Assembly (NCBI GenBank): GCA_023388955.1 | Contig: JAEWFH010000008.1 | Coordinates: 1 to 13,368, forward strand | Source: Pseudomonadota bacterium | GTDB taxonomy: Bacteria > Pseudomonadota > Gammaproteobacteria > Xanthomonadales > Xanthomonadaceae | Length of the DNA stretch: 13,368 nt | Direction: 5' to 3' | Shown here: positions 6,780 to 13,368 of the stretch, in pieces | Numbering within the stretch: position 1 is the stretch's first letter | How the letters are laid out: every line of letters begins with the position of its first letter | The notes under the pieces: generated by a model | The model's database searches: none | What the model saw: the letters and a program-made list of their open reading frames with translations, nothing else | What the model was told of the DNA's origin: nothing | Made by a program: the position numbers and the translations under genes

Positions 6780-7442
6780 TTGGACGACCACCGCTCCCGC
6801 TTCCTCAACCTCGCCATCGATGCCAACGCCCTGCGCTTCGGTGAGTTCACGCTCAAATCCGGGCGCACCAGCCCCTACTTCTTCAACGCCGGCTGCTTCG
6901 ACTCCGGCGTCGCGCTCGCGGGCCTGGCGGCCTGCTACGCCGATGCGCTGGAGACGGCCGGACTCGACTTCGACCTGTTGTTCGGTCCCGCCTACAAGGG
7001 CATCCCGCTGGCAACCGCGCTGGCCTGCGAGTACGCGCGCCGCGGACGCGACCTGCCGGTGGCGTTCAACCGCAAGGAAGCCAAGACCCACGGCGAAGGC
7101 GGCCAGCTGATCGGGGCGCCGTTGCAGGGACGGCGGGTGCTGGTGGTCGACGACGTGATCACCGCCGGCACCGCGGTGCGCGAGGCGCTGGGCACGATCA
7201 CCGCCGCCGGTGGCGAGGTGGCCGGCGTGGTGATCGCCCTGGACCGCCAGGAGGCGCTGGATCCGGCGCACAGCCGGCGTTCGGCGGCGCAGGCGCTGGC
7301 CGCCGAGCGCGACTTCCCGGTGGTCGCGGTGGCCGGCCTGGACGACCTGTTGGCGTTTGCCGGCGGCGCACCCGGGCTGTCCACATGGCGACCCGCACTG
7401 GAGGCGTATCGTGACCGGTACGGCAGCCGCGACGAGGCTTGA
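6780..7442 (+). CDS. pyrE: Orotate phosphoribosyltransferase
   Basis: Transfers ribose-5-phosphate from PRPP to orotate to make OMP, the fifth step of de novo pyrimidine synthesis; a cytoplasmic dimer. The 220-residue product is full length. Visible features are the N-terminal GEFTLKSGRTSPYFFNAG (21-38), the flexible catalytic loop FNRKEAKTHGEGG (96-108), and the PRPP-binding motif VLVVDDVITAGTA (120-132) with its paired aspartates. The start is TTG at 6780, because family alignments begin about here and no ATG or GTG is available in frame nearby; the ribosome-binding site is weak. A TATCAT at 6745-6750 could be a -10 box, but no -35 box is clear. The gene is divergent from the nuclease gene. 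A gene for a secreted protein follows after 76 bases. Confidence 0.95.
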   Translation: MDDHRSRFLNLAIDANALRFGEFTLKSGRTSPYFFNAGCFDSGVALAGLAACYADALETAGLDFDLLFGPAYKGIPLATALACEYARRGRDLPVAFNRKEAKTHGEGGQLIGAPLQGRRVLVVDDVITAGTAVREALGTITAAGGEVAGVVIALDRQEALDPAHSRRSAAQALAAERDFPVVAVAGLDDLLAFAGGAPGLSTWRPALEAYRDRYGSRDEA

Positions 7443-7518
7443 GTCCTGGCTGGCGCACTTCTTGCGTGGTTCAACCTGACGCCGGACCACCACTCCGGAC
7501 CGTAGATCGACCGACGCC

Positions 7519-8169
7519 ATGCTGCTGAAACCGTCCCGAGCCGTGTTCCTCCTCGCCACTGCCGGCGCCTTGCTGGCGGCTCCTGCCGTGGATGCGCAGC
7601 AGCGCGGATCGGACAAGACGATCTACTGCTGGGAAGAAGAAGGCGAACGGATCTGTGGCGATGCGTTGCCGGCCGACGCGGTCGACAACGCCCGTCGCGA
7701 GTTCAGCACCAGTGGCCTGCTGACCCGCACCCTCGGCCGCGCATTGACGGAAGAAGAGAAGGCGGCGGCCGAAGCCCTCGCCGCACTGGAGCGCGAGAAC
7801 GCCGCCAGGCAGGCGGCCCAGGCACGTCAGGAACAGGCGATGGTTCATGCCTACGACAGCGAAGAGGCGCTGCAGCGGGCCTTCGACGCCCGCATCGGGC
7901 TGGTGGAGGCGTCCGCACGCAGCTCCGAGCTGGGCGTGGAAAGCATCCGCAGCAGCCTGATGAGCCTGCTGCGCCAGGCGGCCGAAGCCGAACTGGCCGG
8001 CCGTGCCGTCCCCAAGGCGCTGGCCGCGGGGATCCAGGAGCAGCACCGCGGCCTGCGCCTGCAGCAGTCCCTGCTCGAGCAGCAACGCATCCAGCGGCAG
8101 CTGCTGGGCGAGGAACTCGAGCAGTCGCTGGCGCGCTACCGGGAACTCAGGCAAGCCTCCCACCGCTGA
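7519..8169 (+). CDS. Secreted coiled protein with DUF4124-like N-terminus, function unknown
   Basis: A 216-residue protein with a clear Sec signal peptide: basic MLLKPSR, a hydrophobic core (8-22), and a likely cut after VDA at 26. The start of the mature part, IYCWEEEGERICGDALP (35-51), resembles the DUF4124 pattern common in Xanthomonadaceae, with cysteines at 37 and 46 placed to form a disulfide. The rest is highly charged, rich in Ala, Glu, Gln and Arg, and predicted helical or coiled (about 77-108 and 150-212). No catalytic motif is visible. It is probably periplasmic. The start is ATG 7519, with no strong ribosome-binding site. It follows pyrE by 76 bases and meets the phosphohexomutase gene tail to tail, 27 bases apart. 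The gene is convincing by signal peptide and codon pattern; the role is unknown. Confidence 0.82.
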   Translation: MLLKPSRAVFLLATAGALLAAPAVDAQQRGSDKTIYCWEEEGERICGDALPADAVDNARREFSTSGLLTRTLGRALTEEEKAAAEALAALERENAARQAAQARQEQAMVHAYDSEEALQRAFDARIGLVEASARSSELGVESIRSSLMSLLRQAAEAELAGRAVPKALAAGIQEQHRGLRLQQSLLEQQRIQRQLLGEELEQSLARYRELRQASHR

Positions 8170-8196
8170 CCGGGCAGGCGCCCAGTCGCGTCACTT

Positions 8197-10584
8197 TCAG
8201 AACGAAAGCGGCAGGTCCGGATCCAGCGCCAGCAGACGCTGGCGGAATTCACCCTGGATGCGGTCCAGTGCGGCCTGGTCGTCGGCATCGAAGCGCAGCA
8301 CCAGCACCGGGGTGGTGTTGGAGGCACGCACCAGCCCCCAGCCGTCCGGCCAGTCGACCCGCAGTCCGTCGATCGTGGAGAGGCGGGCGCCGCTGAAGTC
8401 GGCCGCGGCAACGAAACGCTCGACGAACCCGTGCGGGTCCCCTCCCGGGGCGGCAACCTTGATCTCCGGCGTCGACACCCCGCCGGGCAGCGCCTCCAGC
8501 ACCTCGGCCGGGCTGGCCGGATCGGCGGCCAGGATCTCCAGCAGCCTCGCGGCGGCGTAGATGCCATCGTCGAAGCCGTACCAGCGCTCCTGGAAGAAGA
8601 AGTGGCCGCTCATCTCGCCGGCCAGCTCGGCGCCGGTCTCGCGCATCTTGGCCTTGATCAGCGAGTGGCCGGTCTTCCACATCAGCGGGCTGCCGCCATG
8701 GCGCAGGATGTAGCCCGGCAGGCGGCCGGTGCACTTCACGTCGAAGATGATCTGCGCGCCGGGATTGCGTTCGAGCACGTCGGCGGCGAACAGCATCAGC
8801 AGTCGGTCGGGGAAGATGTTCTCGCCGTTGCGGGTGATCACCCCCAGCCGGTCGCCGTCACCATCGAAGGCGAGGCCCAGGTCCGCGTCCAGTCGCGCCA
8901 CCATCTGCACCAGGTCGGCCAGGTTGTGCGGCTCGCTGGGATCGGGGTGGTGGTTGGGGAAGGTGCCGTCGATCTCGCAGTACAGCGGCACCACCTCGGC
9001 GCCGATCGCCTCCAGCACCCGCGGCCCCAGCCCGCCGGCCACGCCGTTGCCGGCGTCGACCACGACCTTCAGCGGGCGCTCGAGCTGGATGTCGGTCGCC
9101 ACGCGCTGGACGTAGTCCTCGTCGATGTCGCGCTTCTCCAGGGTGCCTTCCTGCGGCGAGGCATGGAGCCGGCCCTCGGCGATGCGCTGGTACAGGTCGG
9201 TGATGGCATCGCCGGACAGGGTGTGCCCGCCGACGACGATCTTGAAACCGTTGTAGTCGGGCGGGTTGTGGCTGCCGGTCACCGACACGCAGGACCCCGC
9301 CCGCAGGTGGTAGGCGCCGAAATAGACCAGCGGGGTCGGCGCCAGGCCGATGTCGACGACGTTGCGTCCGGCCCGGCGCAGGCCCTCGACCAGCGCCGTC
9401 GCCATGTCCGGCCCCGACAGCCGGCCGTCACGGCCCACCACGATGTCCGACAAGCCCTTCTCGTACATCAGCGACCCGATGGCCTGGCCGATCAGGGTCG
9501 CGACCTGCGGGGACAGCGAGCTGCCGACGATGCCCCGGATGTCGTAGGCGCGGAAGATGCCGGGGTCCACGTCCACGCCCGCGTCTGCCGCGGCGGCGTC
9601 GGGCGCCACGGCAGCAGCCGGGACGGGGGCCTGCCCGTCGACGGCCCCGGCGGCAACGGCGGTGGCCGCGTCCGCTTCCAGTTCCGCCTCCCGGGCCGCG
9701 GCCTCGGCGACGGTCGGTGCCGCGAGGCCCTCGCCCTCCGCCTCGTCCTCTCCCGCCGCGGCCTTGCGGCCGGCCAGGAAGCGCGGCGCGAGCAGCGCCA
9801 GCACCGCGAGACCCAGCAGGACCAGCACCGCGATGCCGGCACCCGCGTCCGACAGGCCGTACGGTGCCGGGGCGACATAGGGAACCGCGGCCGCGATGCG
9901 CAGCCCGCTGCCGGGCACCCGGGCCCCGAGGGCCTCGGCACTGTCGGACAGACGCGTGTCGCCACGCTCGATTACCCCGTGCCCCCCTTGGCGCAAGGCC
10001 AGGTAGGTACCGTCGGGGATCCCCGCGCCACTGACCGGCCCGGCCACCACCTGAAGCGGCAGGTGGACCAGCGCCACGGCCAGCAACGCCCCGCCATCGC
10101 CCCGCACCGGCGCCGCGATGGCCAGGCGCTCGGCATCGCCGGCGCGCACCACCCAGGCCACCGGCGCATCGGCCGCGAGCGCCGCCTCCATCGCACCGAG
10201 GCGGCCGTAACCGGCGTCGGGCAGGGCGGCGTAGACCTGCTCCAGGTCCGGCGCCATCAGCACGCCGTCGACCGCACCCTCCCAGTCGTCGTCAAGCAGG
10301 TCGCCGGCGCGGGCGAAATCGCCGGCCGCCGCGGCATCGCGCACCGGCACGGAGTCGACCCGCGCGGCCATTTCCTGCTGCTGCGCCCCAAGCGCACTCG
10401 CCAGCTCGGCCACGATCCCGTCCCGGGCCTGGGTCAGCCCGTTGCGGCGCTGCCCGTCCTGGTTCTGCTGCCACGCGCTCCAGGCAAACCAGCCGGCCAC
10501 GAGTACCAGCAGCGCCGCGACGGCGGCAAGGAGGAGGCGCAGGCGCGCCGGGTCGAGGCCGGCGGTGTCGATGGTCTTGCTCAA
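8197..10584 (-). CDS. algC: Membrane-anchored phosphomannomutase/phosphoglucomutase (AlgC-type, N-terminally extended)
   Basis: Interconverts mannose-6-/1-phosphate and glucose-6-/1-phosphate, supplying GDP-mannose and UDP-glucose routes to exopolysaccharide and LPS. The 795-residue product has a first membrane segment (about 17-37) and a probably periplasmic region (38-245) reminiscent of a Cache-type sensor. A second membrane segment (about 247-270) and an Ala/Glu-rich linker (271-338) follow. The complete four-domain mutase occupies 341-795: phosphoserine S438 in TGSHNP, metal loop DGDGD (574-578), sugar-specificity loop GEMSG (656-660), phosphate-binding RASNTTP (753-759). The classical enzyme is about 460 residues, so about 340 are extra. 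The start is TTG 10584, with GAGAGGGG about eight bases upstream. It lies 20 bases after dut and is the last gene of the coaC-coaB-dut operon. The enzyme is certain; the sensor role is inference. Confidence 0.95.
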   Translation of the reverse strand: MSKTIDTAGLDPARLRLLLAAVAALLVLVAGWFAWSAWQQNQDGQRRNGLTQARDGIVAELASALGAQQQEMAARVDSVPVRDAAAAGDFARAGDLLDDDWEGAVDGVLMAPDLEQVYAALPDAGYGRLGAMEAALAADAPVAWVVRAGDAERLAIAAPVRGDGGALLAVALVHLPLQVVAGPVSGAGIPDGTYLALRQGGHGVIERGDTRLSDSAEALGARVPGSGLRIAAAVPYVAPAPYGLSDAGAGIAVLVLLGLAVLALLAPRFLAGRKAAAGEDEAEGEGLAAPTVAEAAAREAELEADAATAVAAGAVDGQAPVPAAAVAPDAAAADAGVDVDPGIFRAYDIRGIVGSSLSPQVATLIGQAIGSLMYEKGLSDIVVGRDGRLSGPDMATALVEGLRRAGRNVVDIGLAPTPLVYFGAYHLRAGSCVSVTGSHNPPDYNGFKIVVGGHTLSGDAITDLYQRIAEGRLHASPQEGTLEKRDIDEDYVQRVATDIQLERPLKVVVDAGNGVAGGLGPRVLEAIGAEVVPLYCEIDGTFPNHHPDPSEPHNLADLVQMVARLDADLGLAFDGDGDRLGVITRNGENIFPDRLLMLFAADVLERNPGAQIIFDVKCTGRLPGYILRHGGSPLMWKTGHSLIKAKMRETGAELAGEMSGHFFFQERWYGFDDGIYAAARLLEILAADPASPAEVLEALPGGVSTPEIKVAAPGGDPHGFVERFVAAADFSGARLSTIDGLRVDWPDGWGLVRASNTTPVLVLRFDADDQAALDRIQGEFRQRLLALDPDLPLSF

Positions 10585-10604
10585 TTTGATATCCCCTCTC
10601 CGCC

Positions 10605-11063
10605 TCAGCGCAGGCCGGTATGGCCGAATCCACCGCTGCCGCGGCTGCTGGGCGTGAACCCGTCTACCACCTGGACCGTGGCACGCACCACCGGCAACAG
10701 CACCAGCTGTGCGATGCGGTCACCCGGCTGGATCGTAAAAGCCTCGCGCCCGCGATTCCACACACTCACCTGCAGCGGTCCCTGGTAATCGGCATCGATG
10801 AGGCCGGTGCCGTTGCCCAGCACGATGCCGTGGCGATGACCCAGCCCGGAGCGCGGCAGGATCACCGCGCACAGGCCCGGGTCGCCGATGTGGATGGCCA
10901 GGCCACTGGGGACCAGCTCGGCATCGCCGGGAGCCAGTTCCAGCGGGGCCTCCAGCGCGGCGCGCAGGTCGAGGCCGGCGCTGGCATCGGTGGCGTAGGC
11001 GGGCAGCGGCCACTCGGTGCCCCAGCGCGCGTCCAGGACTTTCACTTCAAGGGTGTGTCGCAT
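10605..11063 (-). CDS. dut: Deoxyuridine 5'-triphosphate nucleotidohydrolase (dUTPase)
   Basis: Homotrimeric enzyme that hydrolyses dUTP to dUMP and pyrophosphate, keeping uracil out of DNA and feeding thymidylate synthesis. The 152-residue product matches E. coli Dut in length. All five dUTPase motifs are visible: ATDASAGLDLRA (24-35), PRSGLG (70-75), the LGNGTGLIDADYQGPLQV block (82-99) with the catalytic aspartate region, RIAQLVLLPV (116-125), and the C-terminal RGSGGFGHTG (141-150). The start is ATG 11061-11063 with AAGGA six bases upstream. The reading frame is open further upstream, but that part overlaps coaB and is a shadow. It lies 28 bases after coaB and 20 before the mutase, so it is in the middle of the operon. 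Confidence 0.97.
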   Translation of the reverse strand: MRHTLEVKVLDARWGTEWPLPAYATDASAGLDLRAALEAPLELAPGDAELVPSGLAIHIGDPGLCAVILPRSGLGHRHGIVLGNGTGLIDADYQGPLQVSVWNRGREAFTIQPGDRIAQLVLLPVVRATVQVVDGFTPSSRGSGGFGHTGLR

Positions 11064-11091
11064 CCTCTGTCCTTGTTCATCGGGACCGCGG

Positions 11092-11784
11092 TCACGGCCC
11101 GTGCACCCGGGCCAGCCTTGCCGCCACCAGCCCGAGCAGTTCCATGGCGATCGTGGTCTTGGGTCCCGGGCCCAGGCGCTGGTGGCCTCCGTCCCAGTAG
11201 ACCTCGAGGGTATTGTCGGCGGATTCGAAGCCACTGCCGGCGATGCCGACCCGGTTGGCGCATACCAGGTCCAGCTTCTTGCCGCGCAGCTTGGCCAGCG
11301 CGTTGGCCTCCAGGTCAGTGGTCTCGGCGGCGAAGCCGACCACCAGCGCCGGCCGCGACGGATGCACGGCGACCTCGGCGAGGATGTCGCGGGTGCGCAC
11401 CAGCTCCAGCACCAGGCCGTCGCCGCCGGGCTGCTTCTTGATCTTCTGCGCCGCCACGCTCGCCGGGCGGAAGTCGGCCACGGCCGCCGCACCGACGTAG
11501 ACGTCCGCGGGCAGTGCGGCCATCACCGCCTCGTGCATCTGCGCCGCCGACCGCACGTCCACCCGCTGCACGCCGTCCGGGGCCTGCAGCGCGACCGGGC
11601 CCGCCACCAGCGTCACCCGCGCCCCGGCGGCCCGCGCGGCCGCGGCGACCGCGAAGCCCATGCGGCCACTGCTGCGATTGCCGATGAAGCGTACCGGGTC
11701 GATGTCCTCCCAGGTCGGCCCGGCGGTGACCAGCACATGGCGACCGGCAAGTACCCCGGCCGTAGCGTCCGCGCCCTGGCTCAA
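11092..11784 (-). CDS. coaB: Phosphopantothenate-cysteine ligase (CoaB part of a split CoaBC)
   Basis: Joins 4'-phosphopantothenate to cysteine, using CTP in bacteria, in coenzyme A synthesis. In most bacteria this is the C-terminal half of fused CoaBC; here it is in a different frame from CoaC. Read from TTG 11784 it gives 230 residues: TAGPTWEDIDPVRFIGNRSSG (in two parts, 20-30 and 31-40), AAVADFRP (100-107), the active-site lysine segment KIKK (114-117), and FAAETTDLEA (151-160). All the expected ligase signatures are intact. TTG overlaps the coaC stop (TTGA), and GGAGG (11792-11796) lies seven bases upstream, so independent, coupled translation is possible. The alternative is a one-base deletion, natural or from sequencing, in an ordinary fused gene. 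The frame remains open upstream through coaC only as a GC-rich shadow. Confidence 0.85.
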   Translation of the reverse strand: MSQGADATAGVLAGRHVLVTAGPTWEDIDPVRFIGNRSSGRMGFAVAAAARAAGARVTLVAGPVALQAPDGVQRVDVRSAAQMHEAVMAALPADVYVGAAAVADFRPASVAAQKIKKQPGGDGLVLELVRTRDILAEVAVHPSRPALVVGFAAETTDLEANALAKLRGKKLDLVCANRVGIAGSGFESADNTLEVYWDGGHQRLGPGPKTTIAMELLGLVAARLARVHGP

Positions 11785-11794
11785 GCCGCGCCCT
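11769..11794. repeat. 9-base direct repeat around the coaC/coaB junction
   Basis: CCGCGCCCT occurs at 11769-11777 and again at 11786-11794, a 17-base period that brackets the TTGA stop/start overlap. Since 17 is not a multiple of three, a slip between such repeats would change the frame. The match ends after nine bases, so it is not a clean 17-base duplication and may be chance in GC-rich DNA. Confidence 0.4.
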
Positions 11795-12329
11795 CCGCCA
11801 GTGCGGCCACGATCTCTTCCGGCTCCAGCATCCGCCCCTCGCCGACCTCGCCGCAGGCCTGGCCGCCCGTGGCTGGGCCCAGGACCCGCACCCCGCGCCC
11901 GCGCAGCGTCCCGATATTGGCCTGCGTGGCCGGGTGCGCCCACATCAGCCGGTTCATCGCCGGCGCCACTGCCAGCGGCGCCGAGGTGGCCAGGCACAGG
12001 GTGCTGACCAGGTCGTCGGCCAGGCCGTGGGCCAGCTTGGCCAGGGTGTTGGCGGTTGCCGGTGCGACGACCACCTGGTCCGGCCAGCGCGCCAGCTCGA
12101 TGTGGCCCATCGCCGCTTCGGCCGCCTCGTCCCACAGGCGGGTGCGCACGCTGCGCCCCGACAGGGCCTGGAAGGTCTGTGCGGTGACGAAGCGGGTGGC
12201 GGCCTCCGTCATGGCCACCTGCACCTGCGCGCCCGCATCGCCCAGCCGGCGCACCAGCGCCGCGGACTTGTAGGCGGCGATGCCGCCGCAGACACACAAC
12301 AGGATGTTCCGGCCGCGCAAACCGTCCAC
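11781..12329 (-). CDS. coaC: Phosphopantothenoylcysteine decarboxylase (CoaC part of a split CoaBC)
   Basis: FMN-dependent decarboxylase converting 4'-phosphopantothenoylcysteine to 4'-phosphopantetheine. The 182-residue product carries the flavoprotein fold signature GGIAAYKS (15-22), the catalytic histidine H76 in GHIELA, PAMNRLMW (123-130) with the substrate asparagine N126, and the active-site cysteine C159 in GGQACGEVGEGRMLEP. It ends in TGA right after EEIVAALAEGAA, at the point where fused CoaBC proteins normally continue into the CoaB domain. The start is GTG 12329, with GGAG eight bases upstream (12338-12341). It is the first gene of the minus-strand operon and is divergent from radC across 118 bases. 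I see no clear promoter there. Enzyme identity is secure; whether the separation is natural is open. Confidence 0.9.
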   Translation of the reverse strand: MDGLRGRNILLCVCGGIAAYKSAALVRRLGDAGAQVQVAMTEAATRFVTAQTFQALSGRSVRTRLWDEAAEAAMGHIELARWPDQVVVAPATANTLAKLAHGLADDLVSTLCLATSAPLAVAPAMNRLMWAHPATQANIGTLRGRGVRVLGPATGGQACGEVGEGRMLEPEEIVAALAEGAA

Positions 12330-12447
12330 CGGGAAAACTCCGACCCTACAGGCAGACGCCAGCTTACCCGACCGGCCACTCCGGGCCGATGCCCCCGGGC
12401 GGGGTGGAAGGCGAAAGTGGAGGCCGGCCTGCTGATCCCCCCCTGCG

Positions 12448-13122
12448 ATGCACATCCGTGACTGGCCCGCCGGCGAACGCCCGCGGGAGAAACTCCTGGC
12501 CCGCGGCCCCGGCGCACTTTCCGACGCCGAGCTGCTGGCCCTGTTCCTGGGCTCCGGCCTGCGCGGCCGCGACGCCGTCACCACCGCGCGCGAGCTGCTC
12601 ACCGCGCACGGGCCGCTGCGGGCCCTGCTCGACCGCGCCCCCGCCGAGCTGGCGCGGCTGCCCGGCCTGGGTCCGGCCCGCGCCTGCACCCTGGCGGCGG
12701 CGCTGGAGCTTGGCCACCGCCATCTGGAGGCACAGCTGGAACGGGGCGCCACCCTCAGCGACCCCCAGGCCGCCGGCCGCTACTTCGCCCAGCGCCTGCG
12801 CGGGCGTCCGCACGAGGTCTTCGCCGCGCTGTTCCTGGACAACCGCCACCGCGCCCTGGGCTTCGAGGAACTGTTCCGCGGCACCATCGACGGCGCCGAG
12901 GTGCACCCGCGCGAGGTGGTCCGCCGCGCACTGGCCCACAACGCCGCGGCGGTGATCGTCGGCCATAACCATCCCAGCGGGAACCGCGAGCCCTCGGCCG
13001 CCGACCGTGCGGTCACCGCACGGCTGAAACAGGCACTGGCCCTGGTCGACCTGCGACTGCTGGATCACTTCGTGATCGCCGACGGGCCACCGGTCTCGCT
13101 GGCCGCGCGGGGCTGGGTCTAG
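12448..13122 (+). CDS. radC: RadC-family JAB/MPN domain protein
   Basis: A 224-residue member of the RadC family, full length. It has an N-terminal helix-hairpin-helix region (LARLPGLGPARACTLA, about 68-83) and a C-terminal MPN/JAB metalloprotein domain. The JAMM zinc site is complete: E151, then H173 and H175 in GHNHPSG, and D186 in SAAD. Despite the name, the biochemical role is not settled; the original link to DNA repair in E. coli was later attributed to another gene. ATG 12448 fits the family N-terminus (MHIRDWP...ERPREKLL). The nearest purine-rich stretch is too far upstream for a good ribosome-binding site. It diverges from the coaC operon and argS follows after 70 bases, an order also seen in relatives. 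Confidence 0.93.
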   Translation: MHIRDWPAGERPREKLLARGPGALSDAELLALFLGSGLRGRDAVTTARELLTAHGPLRALLDRAPAELARLPGLGPARACTLAAALELGHRHLEAQLERGATLSDPQAAGRYFAQRLRGRPHEVFAALFLDNRHRALGFEELFRGTIDGAEVHPREVVRRALAHNAAAVIVGHNHPSGNREPSAADRAVTARLKQALALVDLRLLDHFVIADGPPVSLAARGWV

Positions 13123-13155
13123 GGGCATTCATGCAAGCCTGCCCGCCGGAGCGGC

Positions 13156-13161
13156 TAAAAT
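13156..13161 (+). promoter_or_regulatory. Putative -10 box of argS
   Basis: TAAAAT, five of six consensus bases, stands out in the otherwise GC-rich radC-argS gap. Transcription would start near 13168, about 25 bases before the argS GTG. A matching -35 element is poor: TGCAAG, 18 bases upstream, is the best candidate. Confidence 0.45.
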
Positions 13162-13192
13162 GGCCGGTTCCGTGCACTGCGCAGGTCACCTA

Positions 13193-13368
13193 GTGAAAGC
13201 CTCCCTCCACGCCCTGGTCAGCCGGGCGATCGACGCCCTCCGCTCCGCCGGCACCCTGCCGGCCGATGCCGAGGTCCCCGAATTCGTCATCGAGCGCCCC
13301 CGGAACCGTGCCCAGGGCGACTTCTCGACCAACGCCGCGATGCTGCTGGCCAAGCCGGCGCGCAGCAA
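13193..13368 (+). CDS. argS: Arginyl-tRNA synthetase, N-terminal fragment (cut by window end)
   Basis: The first 58 codons of a gene that runs off the right edge. Translation from GTG 13193 gives MKASLHALVSRAIDALRSAG, followed by a segment ending in ERPRNRAQGDFSTNAAMLLAK. The GDFSTNAAMLLAK block is characteristic of the N-terminal additional domain (Add-1) of class I arginyl-tRNA synthetase, which binds the D-loop of tRNA-Arg. AGGT lies seven bases upstream of the GTG, a fair ribosome-binding site. The catalytic domain and anticodon-binding domain are outside the window. It is 70 bases after radC on the same strand and probably has its own promoter. A stretch on the opposite strand over the same bases is a shadow. 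Confidence 0.9.
   Translation, partial: MKASLHALVSRAIDALRSAGTLPADAEVPEFVIERPRNRAQGDFSTNAAMLLAKPARS

Noticed and set aside
6638..6868. N-terminal extension of the exonuclease III gene into the pyrE region
   Set aside because: It would add 77 arginine-rich residues lacking family similarity and overlap pyrE; MRIISFNANG is the conserved family start.
8172..8208. Possible bidirectional terminator between the convergent secreted-protein and mutase genes
   Set aside because: Only a 4-base GGGC/GCCC stem and a 5-base CTTTC/GAAAG stem, the latter running into the mutase coding end; no U-tract and too weak to support.
8431..10788. Long open frame on the plus strand (785 codons) opposite the phosphohexomutase gene
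   Set aside because: An antisense shadow with biased composition (Val, Gly, His, Arg, Gln), covering a certain gene and the dut end.
11064..11492. Upstream extension of the dut reading frame
   Set aside because: It lies wholly over coaB in another frame, and the dUTPase family begins at the ATG at 11063, which has a good ribosome-binding site.
11778..11790. Programmed -1 ribosomal frameshift to make fused CoaBC
   Set aside because: No X-XXY-YYZ slippery heptamer is present at the junction. It cannot be excluded but lacks sequence support; coupled initiation at TTG or a base deletion explains it better.
1..13368. CRISPR arrays, transposons, integrase genes or prophage
   Set aside because: No regularly spaced repeats, transposase or integrase motifs, or terminal inverted repeats were seen; composition is even throughout.

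Overview
This is a GC-rich (roughly 70% by eye), densely coded chromosomal window. Its gene set and order fit the Lysobacteraceae/Xanthomonadaceae (Luteimonas, Lysobacter, Pseudoxanthomonas, Stenotrophomonas). The order tyrS | M23 peptidase-anmK resembles Pseudomonas, where an rRNA operon follows tyrS. The order coaBC-dut-algC beside radC, and pyrE divergent from an exonuclease III-family gene, also resemble Pseudomonas. These are housekeeping blocks: I see no insertion sequence, prophage, CRISPR array, tRNA or rRNA inside the window. The species is inferred, not proven. No stretch longer than 300 bases lacks a gene; the largest gap (1400-1578) holds a promoter and a perfect palindrome.

Layout. 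(1) Positions 1-175: downstream of tyrS, two hairpins and a near-consensus sigma-70 promoter that fires off the left edge on the minus strand, probably toward an rRNA operon. (2) tyrS (minus) diverges from an operon on the plus strand of an M23 peptidoglycan endopeptidase and anmK. (3) A minus-strand set runs xthA/crc-like nuclease, ampG and a small ribbon-helix-helix-like protein whose end overlaps the end of anmK. (4) pyrE and a secreted coiled protein of unknown function lie on the plus strand. (5) A minus-strand operon runs coaC, coaB, dut and a membrane-anchored phosphomannomutase/phosphoglucomutase. (6) radC and the start of argS lie on the plus strand.

Function. The M23 endopeptidase, AnmK and AmpG together describe cell-wall cutting and recovery of anhydro-muropeptides. 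PyrE, Dut and the CoaB/CoaC enzymes cover pyrimidine, dUTP and coenzyme A metabolism. The phosphohexomutase feeds sugar nucleotides to exopolysaccharide and LPS.

The most notable points are these. CoaBC, normally one fused protein, is here broken into two reading frames that overlap as TTGA, with a Shine-Dalgarno sequence just upstream of the second start. An exonuclease III with an intact active site sits at the position that Crc occupies in Pseudomonas. The phosphohexomutase carries an N-terminal two-helix, sensor-like extension of about 340 residues. I did not find a convincing wholly new multi-gene system.
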